The notes beneath the pieces were generated by a model. It was not told the origin of the DNA. It was given only the letters and a program-made list of their open reading frames with translations, and searched no databases. Of a stretch of 64,000 nucleotides of DNA, positions 16,034 to 24,829 are shown in pieces (the first letter of the stretch is position 1; every line of letters starts with the position of its first letter). A program made the position numbers and the translations under genes. Source of the DNA: Arthrobacter sp. 135MFCol5.1 (GTDB lineage: Bacteria > Actinomycetota > Actinomycetes > Actinomycetales > Micrococcaceae); assembly GCF_000374865.1 (NCBI RefSeq), contig NZ_KB895452.1, positions 711,830 through 775,829 of the forward strand, given 5' to 3'.

Positions 16034-16495
16034 ATGCCGGGCAAGGATGCAGCAGCCGAGGTCCCGCTGGACGACATTGACCGCCGAATCATCAGTGAGC
16101 TCACCCGGGACGGACGGATGTCCGTGACCCAGGTGGCGGAAAACGTGCACATCTCCCGGGCACATGCCTACTCGCGGATCGCCCGGCTGACCGGCGACGG
16201 GGTGCTGACCCGCTTCACCGCACTGGTAGACCCCATCAAGGCAGGGCTGAAGTCATCGGCCTATGTCACCCTCAAGCTGAAGCAGGACTCCTGGCGGGAA
16301 CTTAGGGACCAGCTGGGCGCCATCCCGGAGGTACACCATATCGCCCTGGTGGGCGGTGATTTCGACGTGATCCTCCTGGTCCGGGCCGTGGACAACATCG
16401 ACCTTCGCCGGGTCATTTTCGACCAACTGCAGACCATGCCGGGCGTCCTGGATACGCAGACTTTCCTGGTGTTCGAGGACGTGGATACGCGGTAG
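16034..16495 (+). CDS. Lrp/AsnC family regulator, probable regulator of the bkd operon
   Basis: About 153 residues. An N-terminal HTH (DDIDRRIISELTRDGRMSVT, VAENVHISRAHAYSRI) is followed by a RAM ligand-binding domain (KSSAYVTLKLK, VHHIALVGGDFDVILLVRA). Lrp-type BkdR proteins respond to branched-chain amino acids and regulate adjacent 2-oxoacid dehydrogenase genes, which are divergently transcribed here. The frame allows GTG 16025 or ATG 16034; GGGAG at 16018-16022 is too close to the GTG, so I choose the ATG. Confidence 0.9.
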   Translation: MPGKDAAAEVPLDDIDRRIISELTRDGRMSVTQVAENVHISRAHAYSRIARLTGDGVLTRFTALVDPIKAGLKSSAYVTLKLKQDSWRELRDQLGAIPEVHHIALVGGDFDVILLVRAVDNIDLRRVIFDQLQTMPGVLDTQTFLVFEDVDTR

Positions 16496-16761
16496 AAGCG
16501 GGCTAAGTCGCCGACCACCCCTTGCCGTCGGCGCCGGGAGGTGATGCCGACGCGCAGGGCAGGGCGTTGCCCACCCGTGCGAGTACCCGCCCGCCGATCC
16601 AAGTAGCGATCAATTCCAGTCGCTGGAAATTCGGGTACCACTACGTGTTGTTGCGCCCCTTTGCGTTCGCAAATATTGGGTCATCGATCCACCGGAAGGC
16701 ACCTCGATGGAGCCACCTATGGGGGAACGGGTTCTCAATCACACACACAAGGAGTCTTTCC
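16496..16761 (+). promoter_or_regulatory. Leader of the SipW-signal operon with two palindromes
   Basis: No gene is apparent. TTCCAG-TCG-CTGGAA (16614-16628) and TTTGCG-TT-CGCAAA (16660-16673) are short palindromes that could be operators. A strong ribosome binding site (AAGGAG, GGAG at 16751-16754) precedes the ATG at 16762. The long leader suggests regulated or stabilised expression. Confidence 0.4.
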
Positions 16762-17217
16762 ATGCGCCCAATGACCAAGAAGAACAAGATCGCCGCCGTC
16801 GCCATGTCCGCAGCCCTGGTGGCTGTTGGTGGCGGTGCCGCGTATGCCTACTGGAGCACCAACGGTTCGGGTACCGGCAACGCGGCCGCCTCGTCCGGGA
16901 CGAAGGACGTCGTCCTGCACACCTCGTTCGCCGCTGACATCGCACCAGGCGAGACGAGGGCCGTGACCTACACGGCTGACAACCCGAACACGTCCAGCAC
17001 TGTCGTCGGTTCCTTGACCCCGAGTGTCGTGACGAGCGACCCGACCAACTGTCTCGCCAGCTGGTTTACGGTCGACGCGTCCAACACACCGACGACCGTT
17101 TTGGCAAATACGACCGGAACGACTGTTGGTACCGGCACCTTGACCTTCAAAGACACCGCCACCAATCAAGATGCCTGCAAGAGCGCCACTATCACCGTGA
17201 ACGTCAGCAGCAAGTAA
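16762..17217 (+). CDS. Exported protein with SipW-type signal peptide, possible major fibre subunit
   Basis: 151 residues. The N-terminus (KKNKIAAVAMSAALVAVGGG, then AAYAYWST) has the A-Y/F-A-Y/F-W ending typical of SipW-dependent signal peptides in TasA/camelysin-type proteins. The mature part is a beta-rich Thr/Ser domain with an NPN motif and cysteines in DPTNCLASW and NQDACKSAT. The same NPN ... C ... C(K/Q)GAT pattern recurs in the next two genes. A terminator-like hairpin right after this gene suggests it is made in excess over the downstream proteins, as for a major subunit. No cell-wall sorting motif. Polymer formation is inferred. Confidence 0.75.
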   Translation: MRPMTKKNKIAAVAMSAALVAVGGGAAYAYWSTNGSGTGNAAASSGTKDVVLHTSFAADIAPGETRAVTYTADNPNTSSTVVGSLTPSVVTSDPTNCLASWFTVDASNTPTTVLANTTGTTVGTGTLTFKDTATNQDACKSATITVNVSSK

Positions 17218-17230
17218 ACCAACAGCCAGT

Positions 17231-17254
17231 CGGGGGCGGCGCAATCCGCCCCCG
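17231..17254 (+). terminator. Hairpin between first and second gene of the SipW-signal operon
   Basis: CGGGGGCGG (17231-17239) and CCGCCCCCG (17246-17254) enclose a 6-nt loop, 13 bases after the stop. It could be a partial terminator that sets subunit ratios. Confidence 0.7.
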
Positions 17255-17294
17255 GCTTGCCGTCGTCTGCACCAAGGAACAAGGGGGGCACAAG

Positions 17295-18431
17295 GTGCAC
17301 AAGCAGGACGGGCCATCGCGGCACGGCACACGGAACGGCATCAAGGCGGCGTTCATCGCGTTGTTGTTGCTGCTGGCAAGTGCGGGGGCGCTGATCGCGG
17401 CATCGAACAATCCAAAGCCGGGCATCACTGTGCAGGTCTCCCCTGCCAGCCAGTCCGTCCAGCAGGGCCAGCCGGCAACCTACACGGTGACGGTGACGTC
17501 CACCGGAGGCTTCAGCGGAGCCGTCAACCTGGCCACCGCGGGACTCCCGGCCGGCGCGGCAGGCGCCTTCACGCCGTCGTCCGTCACCCTGACCTCCGGC
17601 AGCACCTCGACCGCAACGCTGAACGCCACCACCAGCGCCAGCACCCCGGCCGGAACCAATGCCCTGACCATTACCGGGACCAGCGGCAAGGTGTCCGGCA
17701 GCGTGGAGGCCAGCCTCACCGTGAATTACAAGATGTCCTCCGCGCTCTCGGTGGCCGCCACACCGGATTCCGTCACCGTCCCACCCGGTGCAACGGCCGT
17801 CTACACGCTGCAGTTGGCCCGCAACAACTTCCCCGCCGCAGTATCCTTCAGCGTCCAGGGCGGACTGCCCGCCGGCGCCACGGCAACGTTCTCTCCCACA
17901 CCGACAACCGGCAACTCGAGCACGCTCCAGGTGGCAACCACGGCCGCCTCACCAACCGGCAGCTACAACCTGTACCTGGTGGGGACCGGAAAGGACGCCG
18001 CCGGGAAGTCGCAGTACGCCTACGCGAACGTCCAACTGGTCTTGGATTCAACCATCAAGCAGTTCACCCTCTCCGGTAACGTGCCCGGGACTCTGTCGCC
18101 CGGTACCTCGGCCGCACTGGACCTGCAGATCAGCAACCCGAACAACAAGTCTGTTTCCCTGACCAACCTGTCCGTAGCTATCGCGGGGGTTACCAGGAGC
18201 GCGGATGCCACAGCGAGGAACCTGGCGTGCACGGCGGCCGATTTCGCCCTCACCCAGTACAGCGGCCCGTACCCCCTGATGGCGCCGACTGGCAGCAGTT
18301 CGCTGTCCGGTCTCCGCCTGGCACAGTCTGCTTGGCCGCGGGTGGGGATGCTGGACAGTTCCAGGAACCAGGACGGTTGCAAAGGCGCAACCCTCCAGCT
18401 CACGTACTCGGGATCAGGACAGGGGAACTGA
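17295..18431 (+). CDS. Exported Ig-like-repeat protein of the SipW-signal operon
   Basis: 378 residues from GTG 17295 (GGGGGG upstream). A signal peptide or membrane anchor lies near residues 18-37 (AAFIALLLLLASAGALIAAS), lacking the AYAYW ending of its neighbours. Two homologous beta domains of about 90 residues follow (VQVSPASQSVQQGQPATYTV and the parallel PDSVTVPPGATAVYTLQL), then a C-terminal domain with NPNNKS, two cysteines and NQDGCKGATLQL, resembling the first and third gene products. It may link or nucleate the fibre. Function unknown. Confidence 0.75.
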   Translation: MHKQDGPSRHGTRNGIKAAFIALLLLLASAGALIAASNNPKPGITVQVSPASQSVQQGQPATYTVTVTSTGGFSGAVNLATAGLPAGAAGAFTPSSVTLTSGSTSTATLNATTSASTPAGTNALTITGTSGKVSGSVEASLTVNYKMSSALSVAATPDSVTVPPGATAVYTLQLARNNFPAAVSFSVQGGLPAGATATFSPTPTTGNSSTLQVATTAASPTGSYNLYLVGTGKDAAGKSQYAYANVQLVLDSTIKQFTLSGNVPGTLSPGTSAALDLQISNPNNKSVSLTNLSVAIAGVTRSADATARNLACTAADFALTQYSGPYPLMAPTGSSSLSGLRLAQSAWPRVGMLDSSRNQDGCKGATLQLTYSGSGQGN

Positions 18432-18432
18432 G

Positions 18433-18921
18433 ATGACCAGCATCCACAGGCATCGCGGCATCAAGGCCGCGGCCCTCGCCGGGCTCCTGGCCACTGCCGG
18501 CGCCGGTACCGCCTACGCCTACTGGTCCGCGGCAGGCGGAGGCTCCGGGTCCGCCGCGGCCGGCACCATGCAGGCAGTCACCGTCGACGCCCTGGTGGCC
18601 GGCGACAACCCGAAGACGGCCCTCATCCCGGGCGGCAGCGCCGACGTCGTGCTCCGCCTGACCAATCCCAACCCCTATTCGGTGCAGGTTTACGGCGTCA
18701 CTGCGAACGGCCCCGCCGCCGCTGATGCCGCGCATCCGGGCTGCACCACCACCGGTGTCCGCTTCGCGGGTGCCGCGCCGCTCACTCCCGCAACGTACGT
18801 TGCCGCCAACTCATCAGCACTCATCACCCTCCCCGGAGCGGCCACCATGGACACCACTTCCCTCGCCGCCTGCCAGGGCGCAACCTTCAGCGTCCCCGTG
18901 ACGGCGGAGGTGCGGAAATGA
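18433..18921 (+). CDS. Exported protein with SipW-type signal peptide, minor subunit candidate
   Basis: 162 residues starting one base after the preceding stop, with AGGGGA just upstream. The signal peptide (RGIKAAALAGLLATAGAGTA then YAYWSAAGG) again has the AYAYW ending. The mature domain contains NPNPYSVQVYGV, GCTTTGV and LAACQGATFSV, the same NPN/two-cysteine scheme as the first gene. The ATGA overlap with the next gene shows tight coupling. Confidence 0.78.
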   Translation: MTSIHRHRGIKAAALAGLLATAGAGTAYAYWSAAGGGSGSAAAGTMQAVTVDALVAGDNPKTALIPGGSADVVLRLTNPNPYSVQVYGVTANGPAAADAAHPGCTTTGVRFAGAAPLTPATYVAANSSALITLPGAATMDTTSLAACQGATFSVPVTAEVRK

Positions 18922-21035
18922 GGTTCCTCCTGCTGCGCCGCCCGTCCCGCCGGCTGCCCTGGATCGTTACCGCCCTGCTGCTCCTGCTGGGAACGGGCAC
19001 CGCCGCCTACGCGTTTTGGGCCTCAAGCACCAGCAGCAGCAACGCGGCCGCCGCTGCAGACACGCTCTCACCAGGATCGAAGCCTGCGGTCACCGCCGCC
19101 GGCTCCGCATTAACGGTCACCTGGGCCGGCGGCACCACGGTGAACGGACGCGCCGCCACCGGCTACACCGTTGCACGCTATTCGGCGGCCACCGGCGGCA
19201 CGGCTACCCCTGCCACGGGCGGCTGTGCCGGGACCGTCACCACGCTTACCTGCACGGAACTGTCTGTGCCCGGCGGCATCTGGTACTACACAGTGACGCC
19301 TGCGATTGCCCTGTGGACCGGCGCCGAGAGCCCGCGAAGCAACGGCACCAGCAGTGACTCCACCGCACCGGTGGCCACCGTTTCCGGAATCTCGCCCACG
19401 CCCAACGCGGCCGGCTGGAACACCACAAGCCCCGTCAGCGTGACGGTCACGGCAGATGACGGGGCCGCCGGGTCCGGCGTCGCCTCCATTTCCTACGTGC
19501 TCGACGGCGGCGCGCAGCAGACGGTCAGCGGCGCTGTGGCCAATGTCCCCGTCAGCGGCGACGGGACCCACACGCTCACATACTTCGCCACGGACAAGGT
19601 GGGCAATGCAGGGTCCGCGCAGAGCCAGACAGTGCGGATCGACACCCAGGCACCAGCCGCGCCGGCGTTCACCCCTCCGGCGTACGTGAATGCCGGCAAC
19701 GTTGGAGCGGTGCCGCTGACAGGCACCGCTGAGGCGGGGTCCAAGGTGACGCTTGTTGCCAGCGATCCGGGTTCCGCGCATTCCATTTCGGCCACGGTGA
19801 CGGCATCGGGGACGGGTACCTGGTCTGCATCCCTGGACTTGACCAGCCTGAACCAAGGCGCAGTCACCTACTCGGCCACGGCCACGGACGCCGCGGGCAA
19901 TACCAGCCCGGCCAAGACGGCTACTTCCACCAAGGACACGGTGGCTCCGGCCGCAGCGCAGTTCTCGAGCGTGCCGCAATACGTGAACAGTGCCGGGGTT
20001 GGTTCGGTTCCCGTCGCCGGCACCGCTGAAACCGGCGCGGTGGTGACCGTTTCGGCGATGAGCCCGGGTTCAGCCGCGGTGGTTACCGGCACGGCGACTG
20101 CCACCGCTTCAGGCTGGGCGGTGAATCTCAACCTCACGTCCCTGAGGGACGGAACGGTGACGTACACGGTCACCGTGACGGACTCCGCGGGCAACGCCAG
20201 CGTCCCTGCCACTACGACGGACACGAAGGACACCGTGGCACCCGTCCTGACCATCACGGCGCCGATGTACGTGAACCTCAGCAACTACACGGCCGTCCAA
20301 ATTAGCGGCACGACAGATACAACCGGGCTTATTACGGTCACTGCCAGAAGCAGCGTGGCACCCAGCGTCACAAAGCAGGTATCGGCTTCAGGCGCCTCCT
20401 GGTCCACCAGCATGGACTTGGCCTCGCTCGATCAAGGCATCCTGACGTTCACAGCATCTCTTACCGACGCGGCCGGTAACACGGGCAGCGCAACCGCGGC
20501 GAGCTCCACCACAAAGGACACAGTGGCACCCACAATCATGAGTATAGTGCTGGCCAATGGTGGCACCGTTGGGACAGCAGACGCAGGAGACACAATCACT
20601 ATCGTGTATTCGGAGTTCATGGACGCTACCAAGTTCTGCTCCTCCTGGACTACTCCCGGAACCCAAAATCTCAACGCCAACAACGACGTTACGGTCACGT
20701 TCAACCACACCAGCTCAACCAACTCGATGACGGTATCCAGCAAAACGTGCACCCTGAACGTTGGAACTATCTCGCTAGGCGCTACTGCGAACTATGCATC
20801 GACAACCTCGCCGGTGGTCTTCGTCGGCGCGAATGCTGGCGCCAGTACGGTGAGCTGGAACCCTGCTACCAACACACTGATCGTGAGACTGGGTAGCCCT
20901 AAGAACAACACCGGCGCGCAGGGAACCAACATTGCGGCAGACGTCCCCGTCTACACAGCTAGTTCAAGCCTCACGGACGCGGCAGGCAACCCCTTCGCTA
21001 CGGCCAACAGCCCGTCAGGGGCATCGCGGTTCTGA
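18918..21035 (+). CDS. Large exported repeat protein with SipW-type signal peptide
   Basis: 705 residues. The signal is basic, then LPWIVTALLLLLGTGTAAYA followed by FWASS, ending in the A-F-W form. A fibronectin-like domain (about 55-145) is followed by a HYR/Ig-like domain and three tandem Ig-like repeats of about 90 residues, each ending in TDAAGNT/TDSAGNA plus a DTVAP linker. The last 180 residues differ (GDTITIVYSEFMD) and resemble SwmB-type calcium-stabilised beta domains. No LPxTG or other anchor is visible. Likely a surface or matrix adhesin working with the three smaller proteins. Confidence 0.82.
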   Translation: MRFLLLRRPSRRLPWIVTALLLLLGTGTAAYAFWASSTSSSNAAAAADTLSPGSKPAVTAAGSALTVTWAGGTTVNGRAATGYTVARYSAATGGTATPATGGCAGTVTTLTCTELSVPGGIWYYTVTPAIALWTGAESPRSNGTSSDSTAPVATVSGISPTPNAAGWNTTSPVSVTVTADDGAAGSGVASISYVLDGGAQQTVSGAVANVPVSGDGTHTLTYFATDKVGNAGSAQSQTVRIDTQAPAAPAFTPPAYVNAGNVGAVPLTGTAEAGSKVTLVASDPGSAHSISATVTASGTGTWSASLDLTSLNQGAVTYSATATDAAGNTSPAKTATSTKDTVAPAAAQFSSVPQYVNSAGVGSVPVAGTAETGAVVTVSAMSPGSAAVVTGTATATASGWAVNLNLTSLRDGTVTYTVTVTDSAGNASVPATTTDTKDTVAPVLTITAPMYVNLSNYTAVQISGTTDTTGLITVTARSSVAPSVTKQVSASGASWSTSMDLASLDQGILTFTASLTDAAGNTGSATAASSTTKDTVAPTIMSIVLANGGTVGTADAGDTITIVYSEFMDATKFCSSWTTPGTQNLNANNDVTVTFNHTSSTNSMTVSSKTCTLNVGTISLGATANYASTTSPVVFVGANAGASTVSWNPATNTLIVRLGSPKNNTGAQGTNIAADVPVYTASSSLTDAAGNPFATANSPSGASRF

Positions 21036-21054
21036 TCTTGCCGTGGCGTGCACC

Positions 21055-21090
21055 AGCGGCTCCCCTTCGATTCGTCGTCGGGGAGCCGCT
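21055..21090 (+). terminator. Terminator of the SipW-signal operon
   Basis: AGCGGCTCCCC (21055-21065) pairs perfectly with GGGGAGCCGCT (21080-21090) around a 14-nt loop, 20 bases after the stop; a TTTT run follows within ten bases. Confidence 0.75.
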
Positions 21091-21168
21091 ACACGTTTTC
21101 GACAACGATGTTCCCTGCGCAGCCCAGATATCGGGCGGCAGGCAGTTCGGATCGAGTTGGTTTGCCGG

Positions 21169-21264
21169 TCACTTCCGGCGGCGCACCACCAGCACGATGT
21201 ACAGAGCAACAGCCACCGCCACCAATGCTCCGACGCTGAGCCCCAAGCTTGCATTGTTGAGCAT
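21169..21264 (-). CDS. 31-residue single-span membrane protein
   Basis: ATG at 21264 is preceded by a strong GGAGGA eight bases upstream on the minus strand. The peptide is MLNNASLGLS, then a hydrophobic helix (VGALVAVAVALYIVLVV) and a basic RRRK end, giving an N-out/C-in topology. It is convergent with the SipW-signal operon and divergent from the gene at 21436. Function unknown; the ribosome binding site and clean composition argue that it is real. Confidence 0.6.
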   Translation of the reverse strand: MLNNASLGLSVGALVAVAVALYIVLVVRRRK

Positions 21265-21435
21265 GCTGCGACTCCTCCGAAGAGCAAATGGCCGTTGAAA
21301 CTTCAGGATACGTCCGGCCTCTGAGAAGGCGATGAACAAATCCGTTCCCGGTCCGCCCGAAACTGATAAACGCTGTGGTTCAATGGCGGTTGTGCCCCAC
21401 AGCACAGTCAGGACCCCGAACACCAGGAGGACAGT

Positions 21436-21642
21436 ATGGCTGGAATCAATGCGAAGTTCGACAAGGAATACCTCGACAAAGGCATCGACGACTTGGCTGC
21501 GGCGCCGGTCGAAGCACTGAAGGGCCTTTCCGAGGGCGACGCCCAAAAGCTCAAAGAGGCGCTGAACATCAAGACCGTCAAGGACTTGGGGACCAACAAG
21601 TTCTTCCTCTGGGCCCAGGCCGTCTCCAAGCTCGCGGAGTAG
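21436..21642 (+). CDS. Small helix-hairpin-helix-like protein
   Basis: 68 residues, predicted all-helical and soluble. LKGLSEGDAQKLKEALNIKT and VKDLGTNKFFLWAQ resemble a helix-hairpin-helix motif, as found in small DNA-binding or protein-interaction modules. AGGAGG lies five bases before the ATG and a strong terminator follows, so it is a monocistronic, probably well-expressed gene. No function can be assigned. Confidence 0.75.
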   Translation: MAGINAKFDKEYLDKGIDDLAAAPVEALKGLSEGDAQKLKEALNIKTVKDLGTNKFFLWAQAVSKLAE

Positions 21643-21665
21643 CGGGCACAGGCACAGAATCCGAA

Positions 21666-21699
21666 GGAAGCCCCTGGCGCACACATGCCAGGGGCTTCC
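21666..21699 (+). terminator. Intrinsic terminator
   Basis: GGAAGCCCCTGGC (21666-21678) and GCCAGGGGCTTCC (21687-21699) form a perfect 13-bp stem with an 8-nt loop, 24 bases after the small helical-protein gene. Confidence 0.85.
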
Positions 21700-21846
21700 T
21701 GCTGGTCAGGGGCACAAACACCAACGTCCAGAGGTCCAAGAATCTCCACAGCGGTTGCACAGCGGAGCCCTACATCGGGAACAGCCGGGGCCCGGATGCT
21801 TGATTCATCCCCCTCCAGCGGAGGGCCAACCCAGAAGGAGCCCCAC

Positions 21847-22266
21847 ATGAAGACCACCTTAAAGTCAGCGATCGCCAGCCTCGCCCTCGCAGCAGCCATC
21901 GGCGGTGGTGCCTTGGCCAGTGCGGCGTTGCCGGCCAATGCCGCCACTACGGACTCGAGCACCAGCCAGTCCAGCACCGGCACGTCCACCAGTCAGGCTC
22001 CGCGGGACGAATCAAAGGGCGGCCACCAGGCCAACGGCATCACGGAGACGCTCCTCACCGGGGACACCGCGACCAAAGTGACGAACGCCGCCCTGGCGGC
22101 GAACCCCGGCGCCACCATCCAGCGCGTGGAAAACGACGCCGAAAGCGCCACCTACGAGGCCCACATCATCACGTCGGATGGAACGCGCGCCACCGTCTAC
22201 CTGGACGCCTCCTTCACCGTGACTTCCACGGAAACCGGCGGCCCCGGCGGCGGCCCGCAGGGCTGA
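21847..22266 (+). CDS. Secreted PepSY-like domain protein
   Basis: 139 residues from ATG 21847 with AAGGAG upstream. A Sec signal peptide (IASLALAAAIGGGALASAAL, cleavage near ANA) precedes a Ser/Thr-rich linker and one PepSY-like domain: TGDTATKVTNAALAANPGA, then RVENDAESATYEAHI and TVYLDASF. PepSY domains often act as inhibitors or sensors outside the cell. The C-terminus is Gly/Pro-rich. Followed by a bidirectional terminator shared with the convergent metalloprotease gene. Confidence 0.8.
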   Translation: MKTTLKSAIASLALAAAIGGGALASAALPANAATTDSSTSQSSTGTSTSQAPRDESKGGHQANGITETLLTGDTATKVTNAALAANPGATIQRVENDAESATYEAHIITSDGTRATVYLDASFTVTSTETGGPGGGPQG

Positions 22267-22298
22267 CCCGGACGCACGGTAACCCAACAGGAAACCCA

Positions 22299-22337
22299 TT
22301 GAGCCCGGCACCCTTTTCACAAGGGTGCCGGGCTCAA
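22299..22337. terminator. Bidirectional terminator with perfect 17-bp stem
   Basis: TTGAGCCCGGCACCCTT (22299-22315) and AAGGGTGCCGGGCTCAA (22321-22337) pair perfectly around a 5-nt loop, between convergent genes. Confidence 0.9.
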
Positions 22338-22357
22338 AGGTGCAACCGGTCCGGTGG

Positions 22358-24823
22358 TCAGCCGGCGCTGGAAGTTGGCGCCGGAACAGGCGTGGCACCG
22401 TACCCGGCGTCATTGGTGGGTGCCGGCGTCGCACCCGTAACGGCCGACGTCGGCTGCCCGCCTTCCACGTACTGGCCCGCCGGTGCCGTGGCCGCCCCGG
22501 TCCCTGCCGGCGCAGGTGCGGCGGTACCGGCGGGTGCTGTCGCGGGAACCGCAGCAGGGCTGTCCACCGCCGGGGCGGTGGGCCCCGTGGAGGGAACGCC
22601 GCTGGGGCCCGCGGACGCCGGGGACGTTGCCACCGAGGTCCCTCCGGCCGCGGAATTGCCCTTGACGATGGACGTGATCTGGTCTTTGTATCCGGACAGC
22701 GTGGCTTGGATCTCGGAGAGCGGCACGTCCTGGATGTGCCTCCCGTAGTCGGCGATCTGCGCCCACAATGCCTCGAGCTGCTGCTTGGCGGCCGCATCCA
22801 GCGGACCGTCGATCGTGAGGACAAGCTGGCTGGCCAGCGCATAGGTCAGGCAGTCCAGGCAGTTGTAGTTGGCGGCCGCGGAGAGGTTCTGCGGCACGAT
22901 GACATCGGCCTGCCCCACCACCAGCACCACCTGGAAACCCACGGCCACGGCCGCGCACCCTGTGCAGTTGGCGAAAGCGTAGGCCTCGTTGGTGCTGGTC
23001 ACAGGCTCGCCGTCCTCGGCCCATACGAGCGCGAATGCCAAGCTGTAGGCCACGGAGCCGTCGGTGGTGTTGACGGCGAGCGCCTGGTTTCCGTCGGCGG
23101 CCGGCGCGGCTGGCCGGTCGAACGGGAACACCCAGGACGGAGCGGATGCGGGCGAGGCACCGCCGGACGCAGTGGCGGACGTTGCACCCGCCGGGGATCC
23201 GCCAACGGGCACCAAAACCAAGCTCAGCTGCGGGTTGTCCCGGGTGGGCTTGGCGGCTCCAGCGGGCCACAACGCAAGGGTCCGTCCGGCACTGCCCTGC
23301 CGCAACGCCCCACTGTCGCGGACGGGAAGGATGGCCCGGGTGGCGTCACCGAGCGTCCCGCGTTCGTACGCCTGGACCGGACGGTACGTCCCGCCGTCGG
23401 GCCACCACGCCCAGGCCAGCCCGGCGAGCAGGACGGCCACGGCACCCATGGCGATGGTCCGCTGGACCAGCTTGCCGCGGGTCTTCTGCCACAGCCCCGT
23501 CACCAGCTGCCGCAGCAGCCGCACCACGATGTAAAGGACGCCCAGCACCGGCACCGCCACCACCACCATGGCCAGCGCCCGCACCGCCACGCCCGCGAAG
23601 TCACCAGCGGAAAGGCTGGCAGCGAGCTGTTCCTGCTGCTTCCCCGCGCTGGCCCAGCCCGTGGCCAGCAGCCTGGGCAGGGACAGCACCATCATCACCA
23701 TGCTGAAGAGCAGTACAGGCACGGTGACCAGGACCCAGGCGGTGACGACGGCGCGTGCCCAGGGCTTGAGCACCTTGCTTTCCGGGTTTCCCCACCGCCA
23801 CGGCAGGATCCCCAGGAGGGTGGGTTTGATCCGTTGGAAGAGGTCCGGCACCCCGGTGGCGTCGGCGAGGATGTGGTACCCGTCGTACTTCACCAGCGGG
23901 ATCAGCTGGCGGACCATCTGCAGGATCTGGGTAACCACCACCAGCAGCAGCGCGTCGAAGCCGGTGGCCCACCACAGCCCCATGATGGCCACCGCCACGA
24001 TCGCGTTGAAGTACAGGCCGCCGAGGTCGGTGCGGATCCTGCCGCCGCGGCCCAGCCGGTAGGAGTCGGTGACGTCGGTGAAGAATGCCGGCCACAAAAG
24101 ATACAGCCCGGCCCCCATGGCGCCGGGGGTTGCGCCGCCCTTGCGGGTGGCGGCGGCGTGGCCGAATTCGTGGAAGCCGGCAGAGAGGATGGTGACGGCG
24201 AGGATCAGCAACAGGAGGGCGGGCTGGGCAAACGCCTCGTGGGTGGCCGAGCCCAGGCCCTTGACCATGAGCACCCACCAGCAGGCCGCCAGGAACGCCG
24301 CGGTCACGGCCACCACGATCAGCGGGTTGAACAGGACAGCGAACGGCGCGGTGATCCTGCGGGTCCGTTCGGGATCCGTCACGATGTAGCGGAACCGCAG
24401 GCCCAGCAGCGGGTTGGACTTCTTGACCTCGGGCTGGCTGCCGTCGGCAAGCCGGAGCAGGCCCATCGGGAGCAGCTGCGAATCCATCAGGGTGCGGACG
24501 TTCTCCGCGCTGACCAGCCGCCCGGATCCCTCGCTGGCGTGCCGGGCGATTCCGTCGAGGTCCCGGTTCCCGTCCGCCGCTTCCAGCACCAGGTACAGCA
24601 GCCGGGTGAGCTGGAGGGTCTGGCCGTCGCCGCGGCGCACCAGGGCGGGCGGCTCACGGTAGCCGGAGCCCTCAGCCGTGCCAAGCAGCTGCACGCCGTC
24701 GGCCAGGGCCGGAAGGTGGGCTCCCGCCGTCGTACGTCCTTGGCCCGGCGGTTCCTGGGCGAGGGAAACGCGTGACGACGGCGGGCCCGCCTCGGGAGGC
24801 GGGCCGCCGTGGGTTTGGGTCAT
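22358..24823 (-). CDS. Membrane M50-like zinc metalloprotease with PqqD-like N-terminal domain
   Basis: 821 residues. Residues about 45-125 resemble a PqqD/RRE peptide-recognition domain (PALVRRGDGQTLQLTRLLYL and a winged-helix pattern). Multiple membrane segments follow. HEFGH at 218-222 is the HExGH zinc motif, and KYDGYH near 314 supplies the third ligand Asp as in M50 proteases. After about residue 470 comes an extracytoplasmic domain with two CxxC pairs (NCTGC and NCLDC, about 50 residues apart) and an Ala/Pro/Thr-rich tail. Six bases separate it from the upstream repeat-protein gene, its probable substrate. Confidence 0.82.
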   Translation of the reverse strand: MTQTHGGPPPEAGPPSSRVSLAQEPPGQGRTTAGAHLPALADGVQLLGTAEGSGYREPPALVRRGDGQTLQLTRLLYLVLEAADGNRDLDGIARHASEGSGRLVSAENVRTLMDSQLLPMGLLRLADGSQPEVKKSNPLLGLRFRYIVTDPERTRRITAPFAVLFNPLIVVAVTAAFLAACWWVLMVKGLGSATHEAFAQPALLLLILAVTILSAGFHEFGHAAATRKGGATPGAMGAGLYLLWPAFFTDVTDSYRLGRGGRIRTDLGGLYFNAIVAVAIMGLWWATGFDALLLVVVTQILQMVRQLIPLVKYDGYHILADATGVPDLFQRIKPTLLGILPWRWGNPESKVLKPWARAVVTAWVLVTVPVLLFSMVMMVLSLPRLLATGWASAGKQQEQLAASLSAGDFAGVAVRALAMVVVAVPVLGVLYIVVRLLRQLVTGLWQKTRGKLVQRTIAMGAVAVLLAGLAWAWWPDGGTYRPVQAYERGTLGDATRAILPVRDSGALRQGSAGRTLALWPAGAAKPTRDNPQLSLVLVPVGGSPAGATSATASGGASPASAPSWVFPFDRPAAPAADGNQALAVNTTDGSVAYSLAFALVWAEDGEPVTSTNEAYAFANCTGCAAVAVGFQVVLVVGQADVIVPQNLSAAANYNCLDCLTYALASQLVLTIDGPLDAAAKQQLEALWAQIADYGRHIQDVPLSEIQATLSGYKDQITSIVKGNSAAGGTSVATSPASAGPSGVPSTGPTAPAVDSPAAVPATAPAGTAAPAPAGTGAATAPAGQYVEGGQPTSAVTGATPAPTNDAGYGATPVPAPTSSAG

Positions 24824-24829
24824 CTTGGC

